Assembly (NCBI GenBank): GCA_026982255.1
Contig: JALSHL010000119.1
Location: forward strand, 1-21,863
From: Paracoccaceae bacterium
GTDB lineage: Bacteria > Pseudomonadota > Alphaproteobacteria > Rhodobacterales > Rhodobacteraceae
Direction of reading: 5' to 3'
DNA length: 21,863 nucleotides
The translations under genes and the position numbers were made by a program. Below the pieces are notes generated by a model. It was not told the DNA's origin. It was given only the letters and a program-made list of their open reading frames with translations, and searched no databases. Each line of letters begins with the position of its first letter. The stretch's first letter is position 1. Of the stretch, positions 1 through 6,652 are shown piece after piece.

Positions 1-449
1 TCTATCTGTCGCCGCGCGGCAAACCCTTCGATCAGGCGATGGCCAAACGGTTCTCGCAGGCCAGAGGCATCACCCTGCTGTGCGGCCGTTTCGAGGGTGT
101 GGACCAGCGCGTTCTGGACGCGCGCGCGGTCGAGGAGGTCTCCCTCGGCGACTTCATCCTGACCGGCGGAGAGATTGCCGCGCAGGCCCTGATCGATGCC
201 ACGGTCCGTTTGCTGCCCGATATACTGGGCAACGCCGCCTCTCTCGAGGAAGAATCCTTCTCCGACGGTTTGCTGGAGCATCCGCAATATACGCGCCCGA
301 ACGAATGGGAAGGGCGGGAAATTCCGGCGGTCCTGACCTCGGGAGACCACGGCAAGGTGGCGGAATGGCGGCGCAGCCAGAGCGAAAAAATCACCCGGGA
401 ACGCCGCCCCGACCTCTGGGCCGCCTTCGAGGGCCGGTCTAAAAAGTAA
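1..449 (+). CDS. trmD: tRNA (guanine37-N1)-methyltransferase, C-terminal part (5' end outside window)
   Basis: TrmD methylates N1 of G37 next to the anticodon, using S-adenosylmethionine, and prevents +1 frameshifting; it acts in the cytoplasm as a knotted SPOUT-fold dimer. The reading frame is open from base 3, so the start lies upstream of the window. Visible family motifs are YLSPRGKPFDQ at the left edge, LLCGRFEGVDQRV, the SLGDFILTGGE segment of the trefoil knot, and LLEHPQYTRP. The C-terminus is short: it stops soon after RERRPDLW, whereas E. coli TrmD continues for about 30 more residues. The gene order trmD-rplS is typical of bacteria, but here a minus-strand gene lies between the two. 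The TAA stop lies inside the 3' end of that convergent gene (11-bp overlap). The family identification is secure. Confidence 0.96.
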   Translation, partial: YLSPRGKPFDQAMAKRFSQARGITLLCGRFEGVDQRVLDARAVEEVSLGDFILTGGEIAAQALIDATVRLLPDILGNAASLEEESFSDGLLEHPQYTRPNEWEGREIPAVLTSGDHGKVAEWRRSQSEKITRERRPDLWAAFEGRSKK

Positions 450-1107
450 ACAGGTCGCCGTTGTTGCGCGTCCCGATGAACTTCACCGACTCCAGGACCT
501 GCCCGACGAATGTTTCCGACATCCCGTTCACGTTCTCTACCGGAATACCGGCCAGCACCGTGCGGGATTTGGCGATCAGGACACGACCGCCGGAAGGGGC
601 GAAAATGCCGATAGTGCGCAGGATGATCCTGCCGTATTTTTCGTCCATGTAGTGTCCTACCATTTCCACAGCCGGATAACCCGCGATACGGGCTTCGCGG
701 ATTCCCAGGTTTGTGAACTCGTCGAAACCCTCGTAGTCGGGGAGTATCTGCGCGCGAAAGGCGTTCGCTAGATATTCGACGCGTTGCTCCGGCGTGCCTT
801 GCTGTATCGTAACCTGCGAAAGGTTCAGATACTCCGCCAGCTGTTGTTCCGGCGTATAGAAAAACAACGATCCGTAAGCGGCATCTCCGTCGAACTTGCC
901 CTTTATGAGGACCTCTTCGGGCGACGTCGGCACAACGATCGAAAAATGCAGCGGCAACTGGCGGCCGCGCTCCTGTTCGAAACTCTGGTCGAATACGATA
1001 CTGACGGGGGCACTTCGGGCGATAATCGCCTTGTAGTCGAGCGCCTGCGCCAGTGCAATGACTGGAAACATAAACGAAAGGGCCAGCAGGCCCGCAATCT
1101 TCAACAT
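439..1107 (-). CDS. Secreted protein of unknown function
   Basis: Predicted protein of 222 residues. Residues 1-21 form a typical Sec signal peptide (MLKIAG, then a hydrophobic core ending ALAQA), so the product is probably periplasmic or secreted. The rest is a soluble alpha/beta sequence with no cysteine, including the segments HFSIVVPTSPEEV, AGYPAVEMVGHY and RIILRTIGIFAPSGGRVLIA. The pattern of a hydrophobic strand, a Pro/Val-rich loop and a GRVLIA strand vaguely recalls PsbP/DcrB-like proteins, but I cannot assign a family. The start at 1107 is chosen over a much longer open frame because it begins the signal peptide and has a good ribosome binding site (AGGAG, seven bases upstream). The gene is antisense to the expected trmD-rplS transcript and interrupts that pair, so it is probably a lineage-specific insertion. 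Confidence 0.8.
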   Translation of the reverse strand: MLKIAGLLALSFMFPVIALAQALDYKAIIARSAPVSIVFDQSFEQERGRQLPLHFSIVVPTSPEEVLIKGKFDGDAAYGSLFFYTPEQQLAEYLNLSQVTIQQGTPEQRVEYLANAFRAQILPDYEGFDEFTNLGIREARIAGYPAVEMVGHYMDEKYGRIILRTIGIFAPSGGRVLIAKSRTVLAGIPVENVNGMSETFVGQVLESVKFIGTRNNGDLFTF

Positions 1108-1214
1108 TGGATATCTCCTGAATAAAAAACAGCAATATGGAGCCATACTGACGTGCTCCGGTTGAAACGGCAACAGGCAAGTTCCGGTCGCAAGCTCGCG
1201 AAACCGGGCCTTGA

Positions 1215-1466
1215 AACCCGTGGGCGTTGGCCGTATACCGCGCGGGTCGGGAATCGTTTGATGACCGATGGCCGGTATTTTGCGCGGGCCACATCCCCGG
1301 AATTCTCCTTTCGGAACCGGATGTGGCAATTGGCGGGCAGGATGCGGGCGCAAACAAGGAACGTCGTCCCGATCTCTGGCGAGCGCATATTGCGGACTCG
1401 GTGGAAGACCAGGAGCTCTCGGACGCGCAGAACTTCGTCGAAAAGACGAGCAAAAAGGACGACTGA
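1215..1466 (+). pseudogene. Possible remnant copy of the trmD 3' end, upstream of rplS
   Basis: The 360-bp stretch 1108-1467 holds no convincing complete gene. It contains an open frame, with TTG the only near start (1227), ending at a TGA at 1464-1466 two bases before the rplS start codon. Residues encoded around 1355-1380 read KERRPDLW, matching the RERRPDLW near the C-terminus of trmD 950 bp upstream. In the 22 bases encoding the match, only three differ and all three are third-codon positions (C in trmD, T here). Upstream pieces also faintly resemble trmD in the right order (ESFDD against ESFSD, HIPGIL against EIPAVL). I read this as a decayed or repurposed duplicate of the trmD tail. A short real gene cannot be excluded, but no good ribosome binding site is visible. 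Confidence 0.4.
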
Positions 1467-1467
1467 T

Positions 1468-1845
1468 ATGAACATCATCGAACAGCTCGAAGCCGAGCAG
1501 ATTGCCGCACTTGGCAAAGACATCCCCGATTTCAAGGCCGGCGACACCGTTCGCGTAGGCTACAAGGTGACCGAGGGCAGCCGCTCGCGTGTCCAGAACT
1601 ACGAAGGCGTCTGCATCGCCCGCAATGGCGGCAACGGCATCGGCGCGGCCTTTACGGTTCGCAAGATCTCCTTCGGCGAAGGTGTGGAACGCGTATTCCC
1701 GCTGCACTCGCCGAACATCGACAGCATCACCGTGGTTCGCCGCGGCAAGGTGCGTCGCGCAAAACTGTTCTATCTGCGCGAGCGTCGCGGCAAATCGGCC
1801 CGTATCGCCGAGAAAACAAATTACCGTCCGCTCAAAAAGAAATAG
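1468..1845 (+). CDS. rplS: 50S ribosomal protein L19
   Basis: L19 is a component of the large ribosomal subunit located at the 30S-50S interface. The 125-residue product has the usual family layout: N-terminal MNIIEQLEAEQ, central KAGDTVRVGYKVTEGSRSRVQNYEGVCIARNGGG-type core, FTVRKISFGEGVERVFPLHSP, and the basic C-terminal segment RRGKVRRAKLFYLRERRGKSARI. The length is normal. The ATG at 1468 is chosen because the family begins there and an AAAGGAC ribosome binding site lies nine bases upstream; the open frame extends further back, but without family resemblance. A strong hairpin terminator follows. It probably belongs historically to a trmD operon that is now split by the minus-strand gene upstream. 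Confidence 0.98.
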   Translation: MNIIEQLEAEQIAALGKDIPDFKAGDTVRVGYKVTEGSRSRVQNYEGVCIARNGGNGIGAAFTVRKISFGEGVERVFPLHSPNIDSITVVRRGKVRRAKLFYLRERRGKSARIAEKTNYRPLKKK

Positions 1846-1867
1846 AAGCGGCACACATGATTTTGAC

Positions 1868-1897
1868 GGGCGTCCTGCGGGGCGCCCGTTTTGTTTG
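1868..1897 (+). terminator. Rho-independent terminator after rplS
   Basis: GGGCGTCC and GGGCGCCC (1868-1887) pair over eight base pairs, including one G-U, around a TGCG loop. GTTTTGTTTG follows. The hairpin sits 22 bases after the rplS stop. Confidence 0.85.
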
Positions 1898-1952
1898 CAT
1901 TTTCCCTGATAACGGGGTTTTCAGCGCCTGATTTTTGAGGCATCCTCACGCT

Positions 1953-2852
1953 ATGTGGTTTGGTGAATTCTTTACACGCTCTATCGTGCTGTCCTTTGTC
2001 GTCGCCCTGTTCTGGATGCCGGTGCTGGGGATAACCCTTTATGGTGTGAAAGCAGTATTCGACCTTTTGCAGGACGAACCTATTGCGCTGGCGATGCTGG
2101 TCGTGTTGTTCGTGCAGCCGATTCTGGTCCTTTTGTTCATTCTGGCCATCCGTGGCGGCATGATGGCCCTGAAGGTTACCGACGGTTCGGAAATCGGCAA
2201 GCTGTTCAGCGTTACATGGCGGGTATTGCGGTTCAACGTGCCATTGATGACCGTGATCATAACATTGTTCGGCCTTTCCTTTATGCTCACGGGTCTGAAC
2301 CTGAGCGGCAACCCGTTTCTGGACGAGTTGGCCGAGGCTTCCAGCCTTTCGGCGCGCTTCAAGTCGTATTTTGTCAAGGAGGCGGCCTTGCAGTTTCCCG
2401 TTGCCGTTTCGGCAGGCTGGGTGCTGGGTATTTGCGTGGCCTATGCCGCAATGGGCGTGTCTGTTGCGGCGGCGGCGGCAATGGCGGTGGCGAAGCCGCC
2501 GAACCATTTCACTATCTGGGGGATCGGTGCGCAGTTTGTGAACTTGCTGGTCCTGTCCCTGGTCATCGTATTTGTGCCGTTTGTGCTGTTTGTAATCGCC
2601 TTTGGCGGGATGAAACTGGATATGGAGTATTTGCTGGGACTTGATCCGTTCCTGTATTACAGCATCGCGGTATACGCCATTTGGGCGTTTTGCGTGTTGG
2701 CGGCCGGCGCCGCGCTGGCCTACTCCCTCGCCCTTCAGGCCGAGGAGGAACGCCGCGCCGCGGAGATGGAGGCCATGGCCGGCATGGCACGCGACCGCGA
2801 GCGGGTCGATCTGGCAGCACTGCGCAAATCGCGGATGCACAATCAGGATTGA
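1953..2852 (+). CDS. Integral membrane protein of unknown function
   Basis: Predicted inner-membrane protein of 299 residues. About six hydrophobic segments are visible, near residues 10-32, 42-66, 95-115, 145-175, 200-225 and 235-262. A charged, alanine-rich cytoplasmic tail follows (QAEEERRAAEMEAMAGMARDRERV), probably helical. There is no recognisable catalytic motif and no family I can name. The ATG at 1953 is preferred over an in-frame TTG at 1935 because it begins the first hydrophobic segment; GAGG at 1937-1940 could serve as a ribosome binding site, although the 12-base spacing is long. The gene stands alone between the rplS terminator and the rpmE promoter, so its context gives little about its role. 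Confidence 0.85.
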   Translation: MWFGEFFTRSIVLSFVVALFWMPVLGITLYGVKAVFDLLQDEPIALAMLVVLFVQPILVLLFILAIRGGMMALKVTDGSEIGKLFSVTWRVLRFNVPLMTVIITLFGLSFMLTGLNLSGNPFLDELAEASSLSARFKSYFVKEAALQFPVAVSAGWVLGICVAYAAMGVSVAAAAAMAVAKPPNHFTIWGIGAQFVNLLVLSLVIVFVPFVLFVIAFGGMKLDMEYLLGLDPFLYYSIAVYAIWAFCVLAAGAALAYSLALQAEEERRAAEMEAMAGMARDRERVDLAALRKSRMHNQD

Positions 2853-2861
2853 CGAATCCCC

Positions 2862-2890
2862 TTGCCCAATCGTCGGGCATTCGCTATAGG
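2862..2890 (+). promoter_or_regulatory. Sigma-70-like promoter of rpmE
   Basis: TTGCCC (2862-2867) and TATAGG (2885-2890) are separated by 17 bases, a good match to the housekeeping consensus. Transcription would start near 2897, leaving a leader of about 80 bases before the rpmE start. The -35 box begins nine bases after the stop codon of the upstream membrane protein gene. Confidence 0.65.
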
Positions 2891-2907
2891 CCGGACTTCA
2901 AGTTTTC

Positions 2908-2960
2908 GCGGGGCGACTCCTTACCGGACCATCGGGTTGTCGCAGGGTGCTCAGTCCCGC
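2908..2960 (+). promoter_or_regulatory. Possible folded mRNA leader upstream of rpmE
   Basis: In the predicted 5' leader, GCGGG (2908-2912) can pair with CCCGC (2956-2960), and directly inside it GCGAC (2913-2917) can pair with GTCGC (2939-2943). This leaves a 12-base bulge on the 3' side. The structure ends six bases before the AGGAG ribosome binding site. Autoregulatory leaders are known for L31 in other phyla; a homologous function here is only a guess. Confidence 0.35.
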
Positions 2961-2978
2961 ATATCAGGAGCCAGAGAC

Positions 2979-3200
2979 ATGAAAAAAGATATCCATCCGG
3001 ATTACCATATGATCACGGTCAAGATGACCGACGGGACCACCTACGAGACCCGTTCCACCTATGGCAAGGAGGGCGACGTGCTGACCCTCGATATCGATCC
3101 GAGCGTGCATCCCGCATGGACCGGCGGTAACACACGCCTGATGGATACCGGCGGCCGCGTTTCCAAATTCAAGAAAAAATACGAAGGCCTCGGCTTCTGA
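2979..3200 (+). CDS. rpmE: 50S ribosomal protein L31 (zinc-independent, C- form)
   Basis: L31 is a large-subunit protein that contributes to the bridge between subunits. The 73-residue product begins MKKDIHPDYHMITVKMTDG and contains LDIDPSVHPAWTGG and the basic end VSKFKKKYEG, as in alphaproteobacterial L31. No cysteine is present, so this is the form without the zinc ribbon. The ATG at 2979 has an AGGAG ribosome binding site eight bases upstream. It is preceded by a clear promoter and possibly a structured leader, and followed by a strong terminator, so it is probably transcribed alone. Confidence 0.97.
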   Translation: MKKDIHPDYHMITVKMTDGTTYETRSTYGKEGDVLTLDIDPSVHPAWTGGNTRLMDTGGRVSKFKKKYEGLGF

Positions 3201-3237
3201 TCTTTTCCGCACCTGCGGAATCGGATACCAGTTACAG

Positions 3238-3261
3238 CGCGTCCCCGAGGGGGCGCGTTTT
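3238..3261 (+). terminator. Rho-independent terminator after rpmE
   Basis: CGCGTCCCC (3238-3246) pairs with GGGGGCGCG (3249-3257) with one G-U pair and a minimal GA loop. TTTT follows. It lies between the rpmE stop and the mipZ start. Confidence 0.85.
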
Positions 3262-3275
3262 CTCGTCGGGGAACC

Positions 3276-4085
3276 ATGGCACATATCATCGTATTCGGAA
3301 ACGAGAAGGGCGGCTCGGGAAAGTCCACCACCGCCATGCATCTGATGGCGGCGCTGGCACGCTCGGGACACCAGGTCGGGGCGCTCGACCTGGACCTGCG
3401 CCAGCAGAGTTTTTTCCGCTACATCGACAATCGCGAGTCCTATTGCGCGATCAACAAGGTCGATCTGCCCATGCCGAAACGCTTCAGCCTGCGCCTGTCG
3501 CAGGAGGACAGCCAGAAGGCTGCGCAGGCCGAGGAAGAAGGCCGCTTTGCCGAGGCGCTGGACACGCTGGAGGCCGAATGTTCCTTTGTGCTGATCGACT
3601 GCCCGGGAGCACACACCCGCTATGCCCAGATGGCACACGCGGTGGCCGATACGCTGATCACGCCGATGAACGACAGCCTGATCGACTTCGACCTGCTGGC
3701 GCGCCTCGATCCGGCTACGGGTAAGATTCTCGGGCCGTCGATCTATTCCGAAATGGTCTGGAGCGCGCGGCAGCTGCGCTCGCAGGCAGGGTTGAAGCCG
3801 GTGGACTGGGTGGTGCTGCGCAACCGCATGGCTACGCTGAACGCACACAACAAACGCAAGGTGGGCACGGCCTTGCAGGAACTGTCCGACCGTATCGGTT
3901 TCCGTCTGGTGCCGGGCTTCTCGGAGCGGGTGATTTTCCGCGAGCTGTTCCTGAACGGGCTGACGTTGCTGGACCTGAAGGACCTCGGACGCGACAAGCT
4001 GACGCTTTCCAACATCGCGGCACGGCAGGAGGTGCGCGATCTGGTGCGTGCGCTCGATCTGCCCGATGTGAAAATCGACTTTTAG
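3276..4085 (+). CDS. mipZ: Division-plane positioning ATPase MipZ (ParA/MinD superfamily)
   Basis: MipZ forms a bipolar gradient by interacting with ParB at the chromosome origins and inhibits FtsZ polymerisation, which places the division site at midcell in alphaproteobacteria. The 269-residue sequence starts with a strand and the deviant Walker A motif GNEKGGSGKSTTAMHL (residues 8-23). It continues with LDLDLRQQSFFRY (switch I region), LIDCPG (Walker B/switch II) and a long conserved C-terminal half including WVVLRNRM and RELFLNGLTLLDL, which closely follows Caulobacter MipZ as I remember it. The length is normal. The start has a GGGGA ribosome binding site. The stop TAG overlaps the stop of the convergent carboxypeptidase gene by four bases, so the two genes share their 3' boundary. 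ParA proper is less likely because of the C-terminal motifs. Confidence 0.92.
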   Translation: MAHIIVFGNEKGGSGKSTTAMHLMAALARSGHQVGALDLDLRQQSFFRYIDNRESYCAINKVDLPMPKRFSLRLSQEDSQKAAQAEEEGRFAEALDTLEAECSFVLIDCPGAHTRYAQMAHAVADTLITPMNDSLIDFDLLARLDPATGKILGPSIYSEMVWSARQLRSQAGLKPVDWVVLRNRMATLNAHNKRKVGTALQELSDRIGFRLVPGFSERVIFRELFLNGLTLLDLKDLGRDKLTLSNIAARQEVRDLVRALDLPDVKIDF

Positions 4086-5530
4086 CCCCCGGGTCCGACG
4101 ACATCGCAGGCATCTCCGCGCGACTGCAGGCGGGCACAGGCCTTGACCGCATCCGCCTGACTAAGACCGACGAAGCGGGCACGATACATGGTGACGCCCT
4201 GCACCTGCGTAACCTCGACCTTGCGCGCCGCGCCTTCGAGCGAATCTAGATCCATCAACGCGGTTTTCAGCAACAGCTTCTCGGTGTTTACACGGTTGCG
4301 GTAGGTGCCGATCTGGATGGCCCAGTCGCCGAATTCGTATACCGGACGCACCGGTGTGGCGTCGGTAACCGTTGCCGGTTCCAGACTGGCGACCTGTGTA
4401 TCGGCAATGCTCGCAGGGCGGCGCAGCGGCCGTTCCATTTCGCTGTCGGGCGTGCCGACAGGGGCGCTGGCGGTGATCGCCGCGATGATTGCGGCGGCTT
4501 CGGCCTCGGCCGCTTCGCGCTGGGCCTCGGTGACCACGGTGGAAACCAGATTGTCGATATTGCGGGCCATGGCGACTGTGGCCGGTGCCTCGGCAGGGGC
4601 AATTGCCCCGCCGTTGCGCCTCGGAACCGGCAGGGAGGCCGTGCGCACCAGCCCGGAACCGCGCGGCGCGCCGCCCCCGCCCTTTGGCGAGATATGCAAC
4701 GCCGGAGGCCGCACTGTTGCAACGCGGGTCGGCGCCCGGTCGAACCCCATATCAAGCAGCTTGGCCACCTGCTGGTTGCGCTGCGCAGTCGAGGTGCCAC
4801 CGAACATCGCGGCGATGATCCGCTCGTTACCGCGACGGGCCGAAGCTACAAGGTTGAACCCCGCCGCTGCCGTATAGCCGGTCTTGATACCGTCGGCCCC
4901 CTGATAGGCGCGCAGGAATTTCCGGTTGGTATTATAGAGTGTGCGTCCCGGCACGTCGGTCGTGATGCGGCTGAACAGGTTGTAATACTCGGGAAAATCG
5001 TAGAACAGCCGCCGTCCCAGCGTGGCCATGTCGCGGGCCGTGGACAGATGTCCGGCCTGCGTCAGGCCATGGGCATTCTTGAAGGTGGTGCGGCTCATTC
5101 CCATGGCGCGGGCCGCCCGGGTCATATAGCGCGCGAATTCTTCCTCGGAGCCGGAAATCGCCTCGCCGATGGCAGTGGCGGCATCATTGGCGGATTTCAC
5201 GGCTGCGGCGCGGATCAGATAGCGCAGGGCGATTTTCTGCCCCGCTTTCAATCCCAGTTTCGAGGGCGGCTCGCTCGCGGCATTGCGCGAGATGGTGATC
5301 TTCTGGTCAAGGCTCATACGGCCGGATTCGATCTCGTTGAACACCAGATAGAGGGTCATCATCTTGGTCAGGGATGCCGGATACAGTCGCGTATCGGCAT
5401 TGCGCGAATGCAGCACCTCGCCGGTGCGCGCGTCCATGACAAACGCGGCATAGGGGGCCGCGCCGGCCGTGGCGGCCAACAGCATAAGAGAAAGGACGAG
5501 GACAAAGCCCCGTATCGCCTTAGTAAACAT
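4082..5530 (-). CDS. D-alanyl-D-alanine carboxypeptidase (peptidase S11) with C-terminal SPOR domain
   Basis: This periplasmic penicillin-binding protein of low molecular weight removes the terminal D-Ala from peptidoglycan stem peptides. Residues 1-25 form a signal peptide. The catalytic motifs are all present: SLTK with Ser53 and Lys56, SAN (residues 113-115), and KTG in GIKTGYTAAAG near residue 218. A Pro/Ala-rich, low-complexity linker (about residues 280-400) leads to a C-terminal SPOR domain starting near YEFGDWAIQIGTY, which in this family binds denuded septal peptidoglycan. This suggests a role at the division septum. The start at 5530 is chosen because it begins the signal peptide, although the ribosome binding site is weak; an upstream TTG at 5626 would place 32 residues before the signal and is unlikely. 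The 482-residue length fits the SPOR-fused form. The gene converges on mipZ. Confidence 0.93.
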   Translation of the reverse strand: MFTKAIRGFVLVLSLMLLAATAGAAPYAAFVMDARTGEVLHSRNADTRLYPASLTKMMTLYLVFNEIESGRMSLDQKITISRNAASEPPSKLGLKAGQKIALRYLIRAAAVKSANDAATAIGEAISGSEEEFARYMTRAARAMGMSRTTFKNAHGLTQAGHLSTARDMATLGRRLFYDFPEYYNLFSRITTDVPGRTLYNTNRKFLRAYQGADGIKTGYTAAAGFNLVASARRGNERIIAAMFGGTSTAQRNQQVAKLLDMGFDRAPTRVATVRPPALHISPKGGGGAPRGSGLVRTASLPVPRRNGGAIAPAEAPATVAMARNIDNLVSTVVTEAQREAAEAEAAAIIAAITASAPVGTPDSEMERPLRRPASIADTQVASLEPATVTDATPVRPVYEFGDWAIQIGTYRNRVNTEKLLLKTALMDLDSLEGAARKVEVTQVQGVTMYRARFVGLSQADAVKACARLQSRGDACDVVGPGG

Positions 5531-5687
5531 CGGATCTGCCGATCGGTTCGAAATATCTGCCTCAAACGGCCCGTTTTCCGGTGCCGCATTTATTTTTTTC
5601 CATTCTAGCACGGGAAATCCGCACAAGAAAACACTTATTTTCCAGTTGGTCCCGAGGTGTTGCTAACGGGATTCATCTCGGTAAATG

Positions 5688-5729
5688 GTGCGACGCACAA
5701 TAATATCTTGACGCAGTGCAACATCGCAC
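5688..5729 (+). promoter_or_regulatory. Two GTGC...GCAC dyads at the phasin promoter (candidate operator)
   Basis: GTGC-GAC-GCAC lies at 5688-5698 and GTGC-AACATC-GCAC at 5716-5729. The second falls inside the spacer of the predicted phasin promoter and the first lies just upstream of its -35 box. Paired dyads in this position suggest a repressor site. PhaR, which controls phasin genes in related bacteria and recognises TGC/GCA-rich sites, is the natural candidate, but this is inference. Confidence 0.4.
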
Positions 5730-5736
5730 CTATATC
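5708..5736 (+). promoter_or_regulatory. Sigma-70-like promoter of the phasin gene
   Basis: TTGACG (5708-5713) and TATATC (5731-5736) are separated by 17 bases. Transcription would start near 5743, about 48 bases before the phasin start codon. It lies in the 260-bp divergent region between the carboxypeptidase and phasin genes. Confidence 0.7.
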
Positions 5737-5790
5737 AGGCTCAGGAAATTCACGGACGCATTTGCGCTCCCACATTGATGGAGACCTCCC

Positions 5791-6189
5791 ATGACTGCAA
5801 AAACCACTACAAAAAAAGCCGATAAAGCCACCGAAACCGCTGCAAAAGGTTTCGAAGATATCGCTACCTTTGGCCAGCAGAACGTCGAGGCCATCGTCAA
5901 GGCTTCCGAAGCCGCTGCCAAGGTTACGGAGACCCTGACCGGAGAAATCACCACATACACGAAAAAATCCTTCGAGGATGCCGTGGCTGTGGCGCAGGAA
6001 CTGGCAACCGCCAAAACCGCGACCGAACTGTTCGAGAAACAGTCCGAATTCGCCAAATCCGTTTTCGAGGGTTTCGTGGCACAGGCTACGAAAATGAATG
6101 AGCTGTATATGGCCGCTGCCAAGGACGTAACCGCGCCGATCAACGAGCGTGTTCAGGCCGCAAGCGGGCTGAAACCCTTTGCTGCCTAG
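5791..6189 (+). CDS. Phasin family protein
   Basis: Phasins coat polyhydroxyalkanoate granules in the cytoplasm and affect their number and size. The 132-residue product is almost wholly amphipathic helix, rich in Ala, Lys, Glu and Thr. It starts with a Lys/Thr-rich segment (MTAKTTTKKADK) and carries the phasin-like pattern FGQQNVEAIVKASEAAAK, LTGEITTYTKKSFEDAVAVA and LFEKQSEFAKSVFEGFVAQATKMNELY. No cysteine is present. The length is typical of alphaproteobacterial phasins. A GGAGA ribosome binding site precedes the ATG. A strong promoter with candidate operator dyads and a clean terminator make this a single-gene unit that is probably highly expressed. No PHA synthase gene is in the window. 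Confidence 0.9.
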   Translation: MTAKTTTKKADKATETAAKGFEDIATFGQQNVEAIVKASEAAAKVTETLTGEITTYTKKSFEDAVAVAQELATAKTATELFEKQSEFAKSVFEGFVAQATKMNELYMAAAKDVTAPINERVQAASGLKPFAA

Positions 6190-6214
6190 GCACAGGGCAA
6201 CATAATTCCGGGAA

Positions 6215-6239
6215 GGGGGGCTTTTTGCCCCCTTTTCTA
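6215..6239 (+). terminator. Rho-independent terminator after the phasin gene
   Basis: GGGGGC (6216-6221) pairs with GCCCCC (6227-6232) around a TTTTT loop. TTTTCT follows. It lies 26 bases after the phasin stop. Confidence 0.9.
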
Positions 6240-6289
6240 TTTGCACCGGGCGAATATATAGTCGGTCAACAAGTATACGCAGGACCGAT

Positions 6290-6634
6290 ATGACCCGAGT
6301 TTTCCAAAACCCGACCATGGCATCCGATTTCGAGGATGATCAGGACACAGCGATCGTTACAAGGACGAAACCGAAAACGGCAAAACCGCCGCTTTACAAG
6401 GTTTTGTTGCTGAACGACGATTACACGCCAATGGAATTCGTCGTGCATGTGCTGGAACGTTTCTTCGGTTTGAGCAGCACACAGGCCGAGGCAATCATGC
6501 TGACCGTGCATACCAAGGGGCTGGCTGTGGTCGGCGTGTTCACGCACGAAATCGCCGAAACCAAGGTGACGCAGGTGATGGATTACGCCCGCCGCAACCA
6601 GCATCCGCTGCAATGCACGATGGAAAAAGAATAG
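6290..6634 (+). CDS. clpS: ATP-dependent Clp protease adaptor ClpS
   Basis: ClpS delivers N-end-rule substrates to the ClpAP protease in the cytoplasm. The 114-residue protein has a disordered N-terminal extension (about 30 residues). The ClpS core follows: LYKVLLLNDDYTPMEFVVHVLERFF, then the helix around AEAIMLTVHTKGLAVVGVF, and the end HEIAETKVTQVMDYARRNQHPLQC. The DDYTPMEFV segment forms the N-degron binding pocket. AGGA precedes the ATG at 6290; an internal Met at residue 10 is a weaker alternative. clpA is not adjacent in this window; the next gene starts 18 bases downstream and may be co-transcribed. Confidence 0.95.
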   Translation: MTRVFQNPTMASDFEDDQDTAIVTRTKPKTAKPPLYKVLLLNDDYTPMEFVVHVLERFFGLSSTQAEAIMLTVHTKGLAVVGVFTHEIAETKVTQVMDYARRNQHPLQCTMEKE

Positions 6635-6652
6635 TCCCTGAAGGGAAACCCC

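Noticed and set aside
439..1854. 471-residue minus-strand frame extending across rplS
   Set aside because: Only the part from 1107 onwards has a signal peptide and ribosome binding site; the upstream part is antisense to rplS.
1821..2840. 339-residue minus-strand frame
   Set aside because: It is antisense to the membrane protein gene and very rich in His, Gln and Arg, as expected from the complement of hydrophobic codons.
4694..5608. 304-residue plus-strand frame
   Set aside because: It lies antisense to the carboxypeptidase, which has all its catalytic motifs; this frame has none.
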